The notes beneath the pieces are model-generated. The model was given only the letters and a program-made list of their open reading frames with translations. It did not search any database and was not told where the DNA came from. Made by a program: the position numbers and the translations under genes. DNA of 64,000 nt from Paeniglutamicibacter psychrophenolicus (GTDB lineage Bacteria > Actinomycetota > Actinomycetes > Actinomycetales > Micrococcaceae), in NCBI RefSeq assembly GCF_030812255.1, contig NZ_JAUSSH010000001.1, forward strand, positions 496,001 through 560,000, written 5' to 3'. Below, in pieces: positions 12,534-20,768 of the stretch; positions within the stretch are counted from its first letter, which is position 1; each line of letters begins with the position of its first letter.

Positions 12534-12612
12534 CCCCGGCACGAACCTTCGGGGAATCCACCACCGGCCACCGGGCGGATGGAACCGGGAAGAAATCGTG
12601 CCGGGGTTTTTT
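12534..12612 (+). terminator. Terminator with a long branched loop after the GtrA gene
   Basis: CCCCGGCACGA at 12534-12544 pairs perfectly with TCGTGCCGGGG at 12596-12606 and is followed by TTTTTT. The 51-base loop can itself fold. It is unusually open for an intrinsic terminator but is in the right place. Confidence 0.6.
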
Positions 12613-12665
12613 CATGCCCGGAACCCGGGGCGGGCAACGTGCCGGCAGGTGCCGGGGGCCGGTTC

Positions 12666-13400
12666 CTAGTCCTGCGCGTCCAGGCGCGTGACGACCCGTT
12701 CGCCGCCGAGCAGGGAATCGGTGATGTTGACCCCGTCTTCGACCATGACCACCGGGTTGCCGCCGATCCACTGTGCCAGGAGCGCCGGCAGGATCCGCTC
12801 CAGCGGCCACGCGGTGCTCACCAGGGTGGCCCCGGCGGCCACCGGATCGGTGCCGGCGGCGAATAGCTGGGTGTAGGCCAGCGTCCCGGTTCCGGAGACC
12901 AGCGCGGTGGCGGCGGTGTCGATGGGGGAGGGGGAGAACGAGTCCGCGTAGGAGCGGACCTCGGAGGCGTAGTCGGTGGCGCCTACCGGCAGCGGGCCAT
13001 CGAAGGCCATGGCGAGCGAGGGCAAGGGGACGGCGATGACCTCGACCGAGCCGTTGACTGCTAGGGTTTGCGGATCGGCGGTAATGAATACATCGACATT
13101 CCCGGGATCCGTTCCGGGGGCCACGCAGCGCACTTCGGCACCCAGGTGCCAGCAGGCCAGGGCAAGCGCCGCGGACTTCCAGTGGCCGGGCATGTCGGTG
13201 GCGACAACGCTGCCCGGGGCTAAATCAAATTCTTCGTGCAAAAGGTTCGCGCTCTTGGCAACCCAGTTGTCAAAGACCCGTCCGCTGAGCTCGACGCGCT
13301 CCCCGGACCGCGAGTACCAGGTGAGGTACGGGTGCGTGGAATGGCGCACCGGTGCCAGCAGTGATTCGACGGGAGATAACGAGTTGGTATCAATGGGCAT
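12666..13400 (-). CDS. TIGR03089 family protein
   Basis: Conserved actinobacterial protein of 244 aa resembling the N-terminal part of AMP-binding (acyl-CoA synthetase-like) enzymes but lacking the adenylation P-loop and C-terminal lid. ALALACWHLGAEVRCVAPGT near the middle is typical of the family. Function is unknown. The ATG at 13400 has AGGAGC upstream. It is transcribed away from whiB2, as in related genomes. Confidence 0.8.
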   Translation of the reverse strand: MPIDTNSLSPVESLLAPVRHSTHPYLTWYSRSGERVELSGRVFDNWVAKSANLLHEEFDLAPGSVVATDMPGHWKSAALALACWHLGAEVRCVAPGTDPGNVDVFITADPQTLAVNGSVEVIAVPLPSLAMAFDGPLPVGATDYASEVRSYADSFSPSPIDTAATALVSGTGTLAYTQLFAAGTDPVAAGATLVSTAWPLERILPALLAQWIGGNPVVMVEDGVNITDSLLGGERVVTRLDAQD

Positions 13401-13534
13401 GTGTTGCTCCTTGTCAAGCCTGTGAATTCCCCGGGAATCCGCGGGCAGGCGTATTGCTGTGCGATCCCGCAGAAGTCTCGGGCGTGGCGTGGCTCTAAAT
13501 CTACGACATGTGTGGCTAAAATCGACGGCCGCAC

Positions 13535-13628
13535 TTGACGCGACCGGAGTTACACCAGTGTAATTAGATAGTGCACCGTCTGGGGGAGCGAAATTGTCCC
13601 TCGACGGCTTTTTATTGAAGGCCGTCGA
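13535..13628 (+). promoter_or_regulatory. whiB2 promoter, palindrome and leader hairpin
   Basis: TTGACG at 13535-13540 could be a -35. TTACACCAGTGTAA at 13550-13563 is a perfect palindrome (6+6 with CA centre) overlapping the expected -10 (GTGTAA or TGTAAT at 17-18 bp). Downstream, TCGACGGC at 13601-13608 pairs with GCCGTCGA at 13621-13628 around a 12-base loop, inside the presumed 5' leader. Together these suggest a repressor or activator site on the promoter and a structured leader. The protein that binds is unknown. Confidence 0.5.
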
Positions 13629-13688
13629 TGTCGCTCATTTTACGGTCATTTTTGTGTCTAGTTCGTAACGGCGGAAGGTTGGTAAACC

Positions 13689-14219
13689 ATGGGGAACGTG
13701 GATCGAAGCTTCAACGAAGCCGCAACGACGGGAAATGCGCCCAACTTCAACGGCGGCCGGGGTGTGCCGGCGGACTGGTTCGTGGACCCTGCGGCCCCCG
13801 GCCCGGAACAGGAATCCAACGGTTCGCGGGTCCTGACCCCGGCCGAGGAAACCGCTGCCTTCCTTGCGGCGCATGACGCCGCCAACGACCTGGTCACCGA
13901 ACCGACCCCGTCCTGGGCGCCAAGCCTGGATGCATCGGCCAACGGCAAGAGCCCGGCCCAGGCCATTTGGATCGGATTGGGGTCCGAGGACGAGGAAGGC
14001 GAGCTGGGCTGGCAGTCCGAGGCCCTGTGCGCACAGACCGACCCCGAGGCATTTTTCCCCGAAAAGGGCGGATCGACCCGGGACGCCAAGCGCGTGTGCG
14101 GCGCCTGCAACGTGCGGTCCGAATGCCTGGAATACGCCCTGACCAACGATGAACGCTTTGGGATTTGGGGCGGGTTGTCGGAGCGCGAACGTCGGCGCTT
14201 GCGGAAGCGAGCAGTCTAA
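13689..14219 (+). CDS. whiB2: WhiB2/WhmD-type iron-sulfur transcription factor
   Basis: Wbl protein binding a [4Fe-4S] cluster, acting with sigma factors; the WhiB2/WhmD branch controls septation and cell division in actinobacteria. The four cluster cysteines are C114, C137, C140 and C146 (CxxC central pair), followed by the GIWGG turn at 158-162 and a basic tail (RERRRLRKR). At 176 aa it has an N-terminal extension of about 95 residues rich in Ala, Pro and Glu, longer than most Wbl proteins. GGAAGG lies 11 bases before the ATG. The next gene starts inside its 3' end. Confidence 0.93.
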   Translation: MGNVDRSFNEAATTGNAPNFNGGRGVPADWFVDPAAPGPEQESNGSRVLTPAEETAAFLAAHDAANDLVTEPTPSWAPSLDASANGKSPAQAIWIGLGSEDEEGELGWQSEALCAQTDPEAFFPEKGGSTRDAKRVCGACNVRSECLEYALTNDERFGIWGGLSERERRRLRKRAV

Positions 14220-17200
14220 TTCTCCCCACGATCCACATCACCGCCATTGTGGCTGCCCACAATGGCGCAGATTTTTTGCCACGGACCCTGGCCGCGCTGC
14301 GCGCCCAGACTCGCCTGATCGACCGCTTCGTCGGGGTCGACGCGTCCTCCACCGATGGTTCGGCGGACCTGTTGCGCCAGCACCTGTCCTCCGACGCCAC
14401 GATCCTGAACGTGCCGGAACACAGCTTCGGGCACTCGGTGATGGCCGCGGTCCAGTCCCTCGGGGCCCCGCGGGCCGGGCGCACCGAATGGCTCTGGCTG
14501 ATCCACGACGACTCGGTGCCGGAACTGAACGCCCTGGAAAAGCTGGTGAACGTCGTCGAGGCCACCGAATCGGTGACGATAGCCGGCTGCAAGCAACTTG
14601 ACCTGGATTCCCCGCGCCGCCTGCTGGATGTGGGCCTGGGCGTGAACAAGTATGCCGAGCGGCTGACCCTCATCGAGATCGACGAGGTGGACCAGGGCCA
14701 GTACGACGCGCGCACCGACTCCTTCGCGGTGACCAGCGCCGGAATGCTGATCCGCCGCGACGTCTTCGAGGCCCTGGGCGGCTTCGACCCCGCGCTTCCG
14801 GGGCTGGGCGACGACATGGACTTGTGCTGGCGCAACCGCCTCATGGGCAACCGCGTGGTCATCGTGCCCGCGGCCAAGATCCACCACAAGGCAGCGGTCG
14901 TCCGCGCCCTGGCCGGGCCGGCCGAAACCCGCCGCGCCGAGGTCTTCATGCGCCTCAAGCACGCCCCGGGATGGGCCATCCCGTTCCTGGTGCTCGGCGC
15001 GGTGCTCGGCGGGATCCACCGCTTCGGGCTTTCGGTGCTCGCCAAGGACCCCGCATACGCCTTTGGCCAGCTCGGTGCCACCTTCCGTGCCGTGGGCACC
15101 CCCGTGAAGCTGTCCCGTTCCCGGGCCGCTGCGGCGGCCACCCGCAAGGTCCCGCGCAACTCGATTTCCCGGCTGCTCACCGACCAGGCACTGGTGCGCG
15201 AACACCGCAAGCACATGATCGACTCCCTGGACGGGGCAACCGTCTACGGCGACGGCACCGGGGCCACGACCTCGCAGGACCCCAGCGGGGATGCCCGCAA
15301 CGACTTCGCGGCCATGGCCGCACCCAACCGCACCTCCGCCTTCGTCAGCGCAATCATCGCCGCGCTGGCCACCCTCGCGGTGTCCCTCGTCGGGCTGCGC
15401 GCCCTGCTGGGTGCCGGCGCCGTGGCCGGAGGCTCACTGCTGCCGCTGTCCACCAAGGCGACCGAGATCTTCGCCAACGCCACCGGATGGTGGGCCAACC
15501 TCGGATCCGGCAGCCCCGCGGGCGGGGATCCGATCGACTACTTCCATTGGCTGCTGGCCCTGGCCGGCGGCGGCAACGCCAATGCCGCGGCCGTGGTGCT
15601 GACCCTGGCCGCCATGCCGCTGGCGGCACTGAGTGCCTGGCTTGGCCTGGGGGCGGTCACCCGTTCGCGTGCCGCCCGCATGGTCGGCGGATTGCTCTGG
15701 GGCCTGGCCCCGGTGCTGCAGGTTTCCCTGGGTTCGGGGCGCGCCGGCGCCGTGCTCGTCCACGTGCTTGCACCGCTGCTGCTGCTGGCCCTGCTGCGCT
15801 CCGTGGGCGCCGGGGTCGACTTCGGCTCCCGCCGCGGCCCCGAGGCGCGCGGCACCTCGCATCCCGGTGTCGGTTCCGTCCCCTCGTGGACCGCCGCCGC
15901 GGCGGCCGCGCTGCTGCTGGTTCCCCTCGCCGCAGGATCCCCCGCCGCGGGCCTGGCCCTGCTGGTGCTCATCGTGCTGACCGCCATCGTGCTGCGCTCA
16001 CGGGCCAAGACCCTGTGGTGGGTGCCGCTGCCGATGTTGGTCTTCCACCTGCCGCTGGTGGTCGCCGCCCTGGGCAACCCGCGCGTGCTGCTCACCGACC
16101 CGGGACTGGCGCTGCCCCACGATGCGGCCCCGCTGTGGGTCCAGGCCCTCGGCTTCCCGAACGCCTTTGACTTCCGCGGCATCCCGGCAGGATTCGACTT
16201 CCTGCCCGCCGGACCCTGGGCCCTGGTCCTGGTCCTGCTGGTCGGGGCACCGCTGCTGGTCTTCGCCGTCATCGGCCTCTTTGCCGGGGGGCGGAACGCC
16301 TCGCTGCCGCTGGCCCGCGCGCTGTGGTTGGGCGGCGTGCTGATGCTCGCCGCCGGGTACGGCGCTTCCCTGGTGCCCTCCGCCGTGGCGGGGGACACCT
16401 TTGTCACCGCATTCAACGGCCCCTTCGTCTCCTTCTTCATCCTGGGACTGCTTTTCGCCGCGGGCCTGGGGATCTCCGTCTTCCGCGGCGAGCGCACCGG
16501 CGTGCCGACCGGCTCCGCGGATCGCGCGCCCCGCATCGCCACCGGACCCCTGGCGTGGGCCTCGGCCCTGCTGGGCATTTCCGTCCTGGTGGCCGGTGCC
16601 CACTGGATCGTGGCGCAGAACCCGGTTCCGGCCACGGCCGAGGGCGGCACCGCCACCGTCACCGATTTCGGTGCCGCAAGCCTGTTGCAGCCGGTGGCCC
16701 CGCGCACCCTGCCGGCCACCGCTGCCGACCGCGGGCTGGGGGCCTACGAGGACCGCACCCTGGTGCTGGCCCAAAACGGCGACGGAGCCGTCAGCGCCGC
16801 GTTGATGAACGGGGCCGGCACCACCGCCGATGCCCTGTCCCAGACGGTGTCCGCAAATCGCCTGGTCGGCGGCCTGATCGACCCGGCGCTGCTGGAATCC
16901 GATGACGCCGGACGCCTGGTCGAACAGTCCGTGGCGACCCTGGTGTCCGATTCGGCACTGGATCCGCGGACGGAGCTGGCTGCCCTGGGCGCCGGGTTCG
17001 TGGTGTTGCAGGACCAGCGCCAGACCGCCTCGGCACTGGTGGCACGGCTGGACGCCGTGCCGGGATTGGTGGCCGTGGGGCAAACCGAGTCCGGCTGGCT
17101 GTGGCGCGTGGAACCGAAGGAAAAGATCCCCGGCGTGGACAACGCCACCGATTCGACCGCCCGGGTGCGCATCATGGCCGATGACAAGACCCTGGCCCTG

Positions 17201-17647
17201 CTGCCCTCGCACCGCGGGGCCGTCTCCGGGGCCAAGCTCCCGGCCGGGGAGGCAAACCGGATGCTGGTCATGGCCGAACGCGCCGATCCGGGCTGGAAGG
17301 CAACCCTTGACGGGGTGGACCTGAAACCCACCACCGTTGGCGCCGCCGCCGGCAAGGATGCCGATGCCACCGGCACGGGTGCCGAAACCGCGCAGTGGGC
17401 CCAGGGCTTTGAGCTGGGTGCCGCCGGCGGCACCCTGGAACTGCGTTACCAGAGCCCCTACCAGGTGCCCGTGGTCATCGCCCAGCTCGCGGTGCTGGTG
17501 CTGGCCCTGCTGCTGGTCATCCCGATCCCGCGCAGCCGCCGCTTTGCCGCGCGCCGCCTTGACGAGTACCGCACGCGCGGCAACGCCGAAAGCATTGACG
17601 AACTCGATCGCGGACACCGTGCCGCGGCGGCCAAGGAGAAGAAGTGA
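14165..17647 (+). CDS. Giant membrane glycosyltransferase, GT2 family
   Basis: N-terminal GT2 domain with ITAIVAAHNGADFLPRTL, VDASSTDGS near 58-66, the IHDDS aspartates near 113-117 and GLGDDMDLCWR. It is followed by about ten hydrophobic segments between residues 280 and 780, an extracellular-type C-terminal region, and a final helix with a basic tail; 1160 aa in all. It probably elongates an envelope glycan from a lipid-linked donor. The only conventional start in frame is a TTG at 14165, which overlaps whiB2 by 55 bp. Alternatively a rare ATT near 14219 could be used, since homology begins just there. The stop overlaps the next gene's GTG by 4 bp. Confidence 0.88.
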   Translation: MGRVVGARTSALAEASSLILPTIHITAIVAAHNGADFLPRTLAALRAQTRLIDRFVGVDASSTDGSADLLRQHLSSDATILNVPEHSFGHSVMAAVQSLGAPRAGRTEWLWLIHDDSVPELNALEKLVNVVEATESVTIAGCKQLDLDSPRRLLDVGLGVNKYAERLTLIEIDEVDQGQYDARTDSFAVTSAGMLIRRDVFEALGGFDPALPGLGDDMDLCWRNRLMGNRVVIVPAAKIHHKAAVVRALAGPAETRRAEVFMRLKHAPGWAIPFLVLGAVLGGIHRFGLSVLAKDPAYAFGQLGATFRAVGTPVKLSRSRAAAAATRKVPRNSISRLLTDQALVREHRKHMIDSLDGATVYGDGTGATTSQDPSGDARNDFAAMAAPNRTSAFVSAIIAALATLAVSLVGLRALLGAGAVAGGSLLPLSTKATEIFANATGWWANLGSGSPAGGDPIDYFHWLLALAGGGNANAAAVVLTLAAMPLAALSAWLGLGAVTRSRAARMVGGLLWGLAPVLQVSLGSGRAGAVLVHVLAPLLLLALLRSVGAGVDFGSRRGPEARGTSHPGVGSVPSWTAAAAAALLLVPLAAGSPAAGLALLVLIVLTAIVLRSRAKTLWWVPLPMLVFHLPLVVAALGNPRVLLTDPGLALPHDAAPLWVQALGFPNAFDFRGIPAGFDFLPAGPWALVLVLLVGAPLLVFAVIGLFAGGRNASLPLARALWLGGVLMLAAGYGASLVPSAVAGDTFVTAFNGPFVSFFILGLLFAAGLGISVFRGERTGVPTGSADRAPRIATGPLAWASALLGISVLVAGAHWIVAQNPVPATAEGGTATVTDFGAASLLQPVAPRTLPATAADRGLGAYEDRTLVLAQNGDGAVSAALMNGAGTTADALSQTVSANRLVGGLIDPALLESDDAGRLVEQSVATLVSDSALDPRTELAALGAGFVVLQDQRQTASALVARLDAVPGLVAVGQTESGWLWRVEPKEKIPGVDNATDSTARVRIMADDKTLALLPSHRGAVSGAKLPAGEANRMLVMAERADPGWKATLDGVDLKPTTVGAAAGKDADATGTGAETAQWAQGFELGAAGGTLELRYQSPYQVPVVIAQLAVLVLALLLVIPIPRSRRFAARRLDEYRTRGNAESIDELDRGHRAAAAKEKK

Positions 17648-19527
17648 AAAACGATTCCCGCAGGGCCCGGCGCGAGGCCGAACGCGTAGCCCAGGCCGCC
17701 CGCGAGGCAGCGGGACTCGCTCCCGGCGCGAAGCTGCCCGCCGACGAAGCCCCGGGCAAGGATCCCGCCGCTGCGCCGTCCCCGGCACCCGTGGCCACCG
17801 CCGGCACGCAGGAACCCAAGGCCCCGGCAACCGGTGCGGAGCCCGCTCCGGCCGACACCGCCGGAAAGGCCAAGGACACCGGGGTTCCCGCTTCACCGGC
17901 CGGTTCCCGGGAATCCACCGCCAAGGCCGGGGCACGCGGGCAACGCTCCAAGGCCCGCGGCCGGACCCTCGGCGTACTGGGCTCGGTGGGCGTGCTGTGC
18001 CTGGGCGCCGCCGCCATCGCCGCGGGTTCCGTCTTCCCGCCGGCCACCGCCGCGCCGGGCTCCGAGGTCCCGGTGACCTCGCTGCCCGCGGGCGACGCAC
18101 TGGCCTCCTGCCCGGCAACCATGAAGCTGTTCACCGGCGCCGGAACCGGTGTCGACCCGGAATTCGCCCCGGCCTCCAAGGACGCCCAGTCCTCCGTCCG
18201 CGCCGCGGTGCTTTCCGACTCGGCCGGACGCATTCCCGGCGCCCAGATGCTCAAGGGCGACCTGGCGGTCGAAAAGACCATCGCCCCGCGCTTGCCGGCG
18301 CAAGAGGCCGAAAAATTGACCGGAGCCGGAGCGGACGGCACCAACCAGCGCAAGGGCGCCCTGGGCCCGGCGAGCAAGTACTCCGAACCGCTCACGGTGC
18401 ACGCCCAGCCGCTGGGCGGGGTCCAGTCCCCGGTCTCGGCCGTGCGCTCCTACCGCGCCACCGACGGCGACCTGGCAGGGCTCGCCGCCGCGGCCTGCAC
18501 CGCACCGGCGGCGGAGACCTGGCTGACCGGCGCGGTCACCACGCCCGGGTCCACCGCGGTGCTGAACCTGGTGAACCCCACCGCCTCCGTGGCCCAGGTG
18601 CGCGTGGACCTGCGCGGCGCCGACGGCATGATCCAGGCCCCCAACCTCTCAGCGCTGGCCGTGGCCCCGGGCGAATCCAAATCCATCGTCCTGGCCGGGT
18701 ACGCGCCCAACGAAAAGGCCCTCTCGGCCAAGGTCACCTCAAGCGGCGGACGCGTCAACGCGACCATCCAGCAGTCCACGCTGCGCGGCCTGGTCCCCGG
18801 CGGCCTTGACTACCTGGGCTCCGCGGCCACCGCCAACAACACCCAGGTGATCCCCGGGGTGGCGATCCTGGACCCGAAGCTGGCCGGCGAGCTGGGCAAG
18901 CCCGCGGCCAACGCCGACGCGGTCGCCGAACTCGTGCTGGCCGCCACCTCTGCCGAGGGAGCCACCGTGCAGGTGCGGGCCCTGGGCCCCAACGGCGAGG
19001 TCGCAATCCCCGGAGGCGGCGAGGTGGTCATCGCCTCCAACGCCACCGCGCGCATGCCGCTGGGCGGGCTCCCGGCCGGGAACTACACCGTCGTCGTCGA
19101 GGGCGACTCCGCGGTGAGCGCGAGCGTGAAAATGGTCCGCGGCACCAAGGCCAACGAACCGATCGACCTGGCCTGGGCCGGTGCGGCCAGCCGGCTGGGC
19201 AGCGAACACCTGATGGTGCTGCCGGCGGCGGGCAAGGCCACCGTGGTGCTGAGCGCACCGGAAGACACCGCCACGGTGTCGGTGCGTTCGCTGGGCGCCG
19301 ACGGGAAGCTCTCGGCCAGCCGCACCATTGAATTGTCCGGCTCCAAGTCCGTGGCGCTGGGGGAGAAGGACTTCGGGTCCGGCGCGGCGGCCCTGGTGCT
19401 TTCGGCCACCGGCGCGCCAAGCTATGCCGCGGCCGTTCTCACCGACGGGGCCTACGGGATTGCCGCGCTTCCGGTCAGCGCCGCACCGCTGGGCCGCGAG
19501 GGTGTCCAGGTCGTGCTGCGCGACTAG
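17644..19527 (+). CDS. DUF5719 family membrane-anchored protein
   Basis: A basic, then Ala/Pro-rich cytosolic N-terminus (about 100 residues) is followed by a single membrane helix (TLGVLGSVGVLCLGAAAIAAG) and a large extracytoplasmic beta-rich region. Repeated stretches such as LNLVNPTASVAQVRVDLRG and VQVRALGPNGEV are seen. Length is 627 aa. The GTG start overlaps the glycosyltransferase stop (GTGA), so the two are translationally coupled and may work together in envelope assembly. Biochemical function is unknown. Confidence 0.82.
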   Translation: MKNDSRRARREAERVAQAAREAAGLAPGAKLPADEAPGKDPAAAPSPAPVATAGTQEPKAPATGAEPAPADTAGKAKDTGVPASPAGSRESTAKAGARGQRSKARGRTLGVLGSVGVLCLGAAAIAAGSVFPPATAAPGSEVPVTSLPAGDALASCPATMKLFTGAGTGVDPEFAPASKDAQSSVRAAVLSDSAGRIPGAQMLKGDLAVEKTIAPRLPAQEAEKLTGAGADGTNQRKGALGPASKYSEPLTVHAQPLGGVQSPVSAVRSYRATDGDLAGLAAAACTAPAAETWLTGAVTTPGSTAVLNLVNPTASVAQVRVDLRGADGMIQAPNLSALAVAPGESKSIVLAGYAPNEKALSAKVTSSGGRVNATIQQSTLRGLVPGGLDYLGSAATANNTQVIPGVAILDPKLAGELGKPAANADAVAELVLAATSAEGATVQVRALGPNGEVAIPGGGEVVIASNATARMPLGGLPAGNYTVVVEGDSAVSASVKMVRGTKANEPIDLAWAGAASRLGSEHLMVLPAAGKATVVLSAPEDTATVSVRSLGADGKLSASRTIELSGSKSVALGEKDFGSGAAALVLSATGAPSYAAAVLTDGAYGIAALPVSAAPLGREGVQVVLRD

Positions 19528-19534
19528 GGCCCGC

Positions 19535-20050
19535 TCAGGCGCCCGGGCCGGCGCCCCAGATCCCGTACTCGGGATCGATCGCCTGCGGGTCCATGGCCCA
19601 CAGGTCGGCCAGCTGCTCCACGATGGAGAAATGCACCAGCTCGGGCAGCAGCTCGGGTCCGTGGACGCACGCCTCCTCGATGGGACGGCGGTAAAGCGTG
19701 ATGCGGTCGGGGCGCCCGGGACGCGCGGAGCGGTTGGTCGCCCACGGCACCCGGGTGCCTTCGGCCCTGGCACGCTCGAGCACCTTGGCATTGGGGACCA
19801 TCAGGATGCGGAAATCGATCGAGGTCACCCGCTCGCCCCAGCGATCGGCCAGGCGCTCGGCGGATTCGATCAAAAGGTCCTCGAAGCGTTCGGCCCGGGT
19901 GCGTGCACCGGGCATCGGCGCCAGGAGCAGCGGCCCGCGGCGGCCGCGTCCGTGCCGGTTGCGCTTGCGGTCGGCGAACCGGCGGGTCGAGCCGCTGTTC
20001 AACGAGGCAGGATCGCGCCCGTCCAAATCGATCCACAGTTTTCCGGACAT
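19535..20050 (-). CDS. Metallopeptidase-like (DUF1025-type) protein without HExxH
   Basis: Actinobacterial relative of the minimal zincin-like family usually annotated metallopeptidase. The region that normally carries the zinc motif reads ELVHFSIVEQLADLWAMDP, so no HExxH can be seen; peptidase activity is doubtful. The family-typical basic segment and ITLYRRPIE are present. Length is 171 aa. Start ATG at 20050. It converges on DUF5719 and is divergent from DUF3499, the common order in this family of bacteria. Confidence 0.75.
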   Translation of the reverse strand: MSGKLWIDLDGRDPASLNSGSTRRFADRKRNRHGRGRRGPLLLAPMPGARTRAERFEDLLIESAERLADRWGERVTSIDFRILMVPNAKVLERARAEGTRVPWATNRSARPGRPDRITLYRRPIEEACVHGPELLPELVHFSIVEQLADLWAMDPQAIDPEYGIWGAGPGA

Positions 20051-20135
20051 GTCTTCAGCTTAAGCCACCCGAAGCCCGCTGCGGATCAGTTGGCCCGCAC
20101 GGCGGTGCGCGGCCGTGGCGGGCACCGCGCTGCGG

Positions 20136-20141
20136 TAGTCT
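20136..20141 (+). promoter_or_regulatory. -10 box of DUF3499, leaderless type
   Basis: TAGTCT ending 8 bases before the GTG at 20150. Confidence 0.45.
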
Positions 20142-20149
20142 GTGTAACC

Positions 20150-20548
20150 GTGGGATCCAATAGACTTTGTTCACGTTCGGCGTGCCGCCAGCCGGCCATC
20201 GCCACCCTGACGTATGTGTACGCCGACTCGACGGCGGTGCTCGGTCCCTTGGCGACCTACGCGGAACCGCATTGCTACGACCTGTGCGACCTCCATGCGC
20301 AGCGCCTGACCGCGCCGCTGGGCTGGCAGGTCCTGCGCCTGGCACTGCCCGAGCAGGGCCGGCTGCGCAATGACGACCTCTACGCCCTGGCCAACGCGGT
20401 GCGGGAAGACGAGGCGCACACCGTCGCGGCCCCGCCCCTTGAGGTCCCCTCCCCGCGCAGTGCCCCGCCGGCCATCGAGCCCGGCGATTCCCAATCCCCG
20501 ACCCGTCGCCACCTGCGGGTGCTGCGCGAAGGGAACCTGGAGCCCTAA
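20150..20548 (+). CDS. DUF3499 family protein
   Basis: Small conserved actinobacterial protein (132 aa) of unknown function. Four cysteines in the N-terminal half, arranged as LCSRSAC and HCYDLC, suggest a zinc-binding site. The conserved start RLCSRSACRQPAIATLTYVY and LGWQVLRL match the family; the C-terminal third is low-complexity. The GTG at 20150 is chosen because TAGTCT ends 8 bases upstream and homology begins there, although the frame is open much further back. Confidence 0.82.
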   Translation: MGSNRLCSRSACRQPAIATLTYVYADSTAVLGPLATYAEPHCYDLCDLHAQRLTAPLGWQVLRLALPEQGRLRNDDLYALANAVREDEAHTVAAPPLEVPSPRSAPPAIEPGDSQSPTRRHLRVLREGNLEP

Positions 20549-20551
20549 ACT
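20546..20551 (+). promoter_or_regulatory. -10 box of the Trm112-like gene inside the DUF3499 stop
   Basis: TAAACT, whose first three bases are the TAA stop of DUF3499, ends 7 bases before the ATG at 20559. Confidence 0.5.
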
Positions 20552-20558
20552 GGGTTCC

Positions 20559-20756
20559 ATGTCGAACCTCTCAGCGCAACTCATCGCCCAGCTCCGTTGC
20601 CCCGTCACCGGCTCCACCCTGGTGCAGCACGGGGACATCCTGGTTTCCACCGGCACCGGTGCCGACGGCGAAACCTACGGCTACGACATCATCGAGGGCA
20701 TCCCGGTGATGCTGGCCTCCGAGGCCACGAGCATCCCGGCCAAGGCCCAAGGCTAG
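20559..20756 (+). CDS. Trm112-like small protein
   Basis: A 65-aa protein of the Trm112/YcaR family, known elsewhere as small partners or activators of methyltransferases. LIAQLRCPVTGSTL and the ending EGIPVML are typical. Only one of the usual zinc cysteines is visible, so metal binding is probably lost. It stands 12 bp before ahcY, the enzyme removing S-adenosylhomocysteine, which fits a role near methylation. Confidence 0.8.
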   Translation: MSNLSAQLIAQLRCPVTGSTLVQHGDILVSTGTGADGETYGYDIIEGIPVMLASEATSIPAKAQG

Positions 20757-20768
20757 GCGGGTGGCGGG

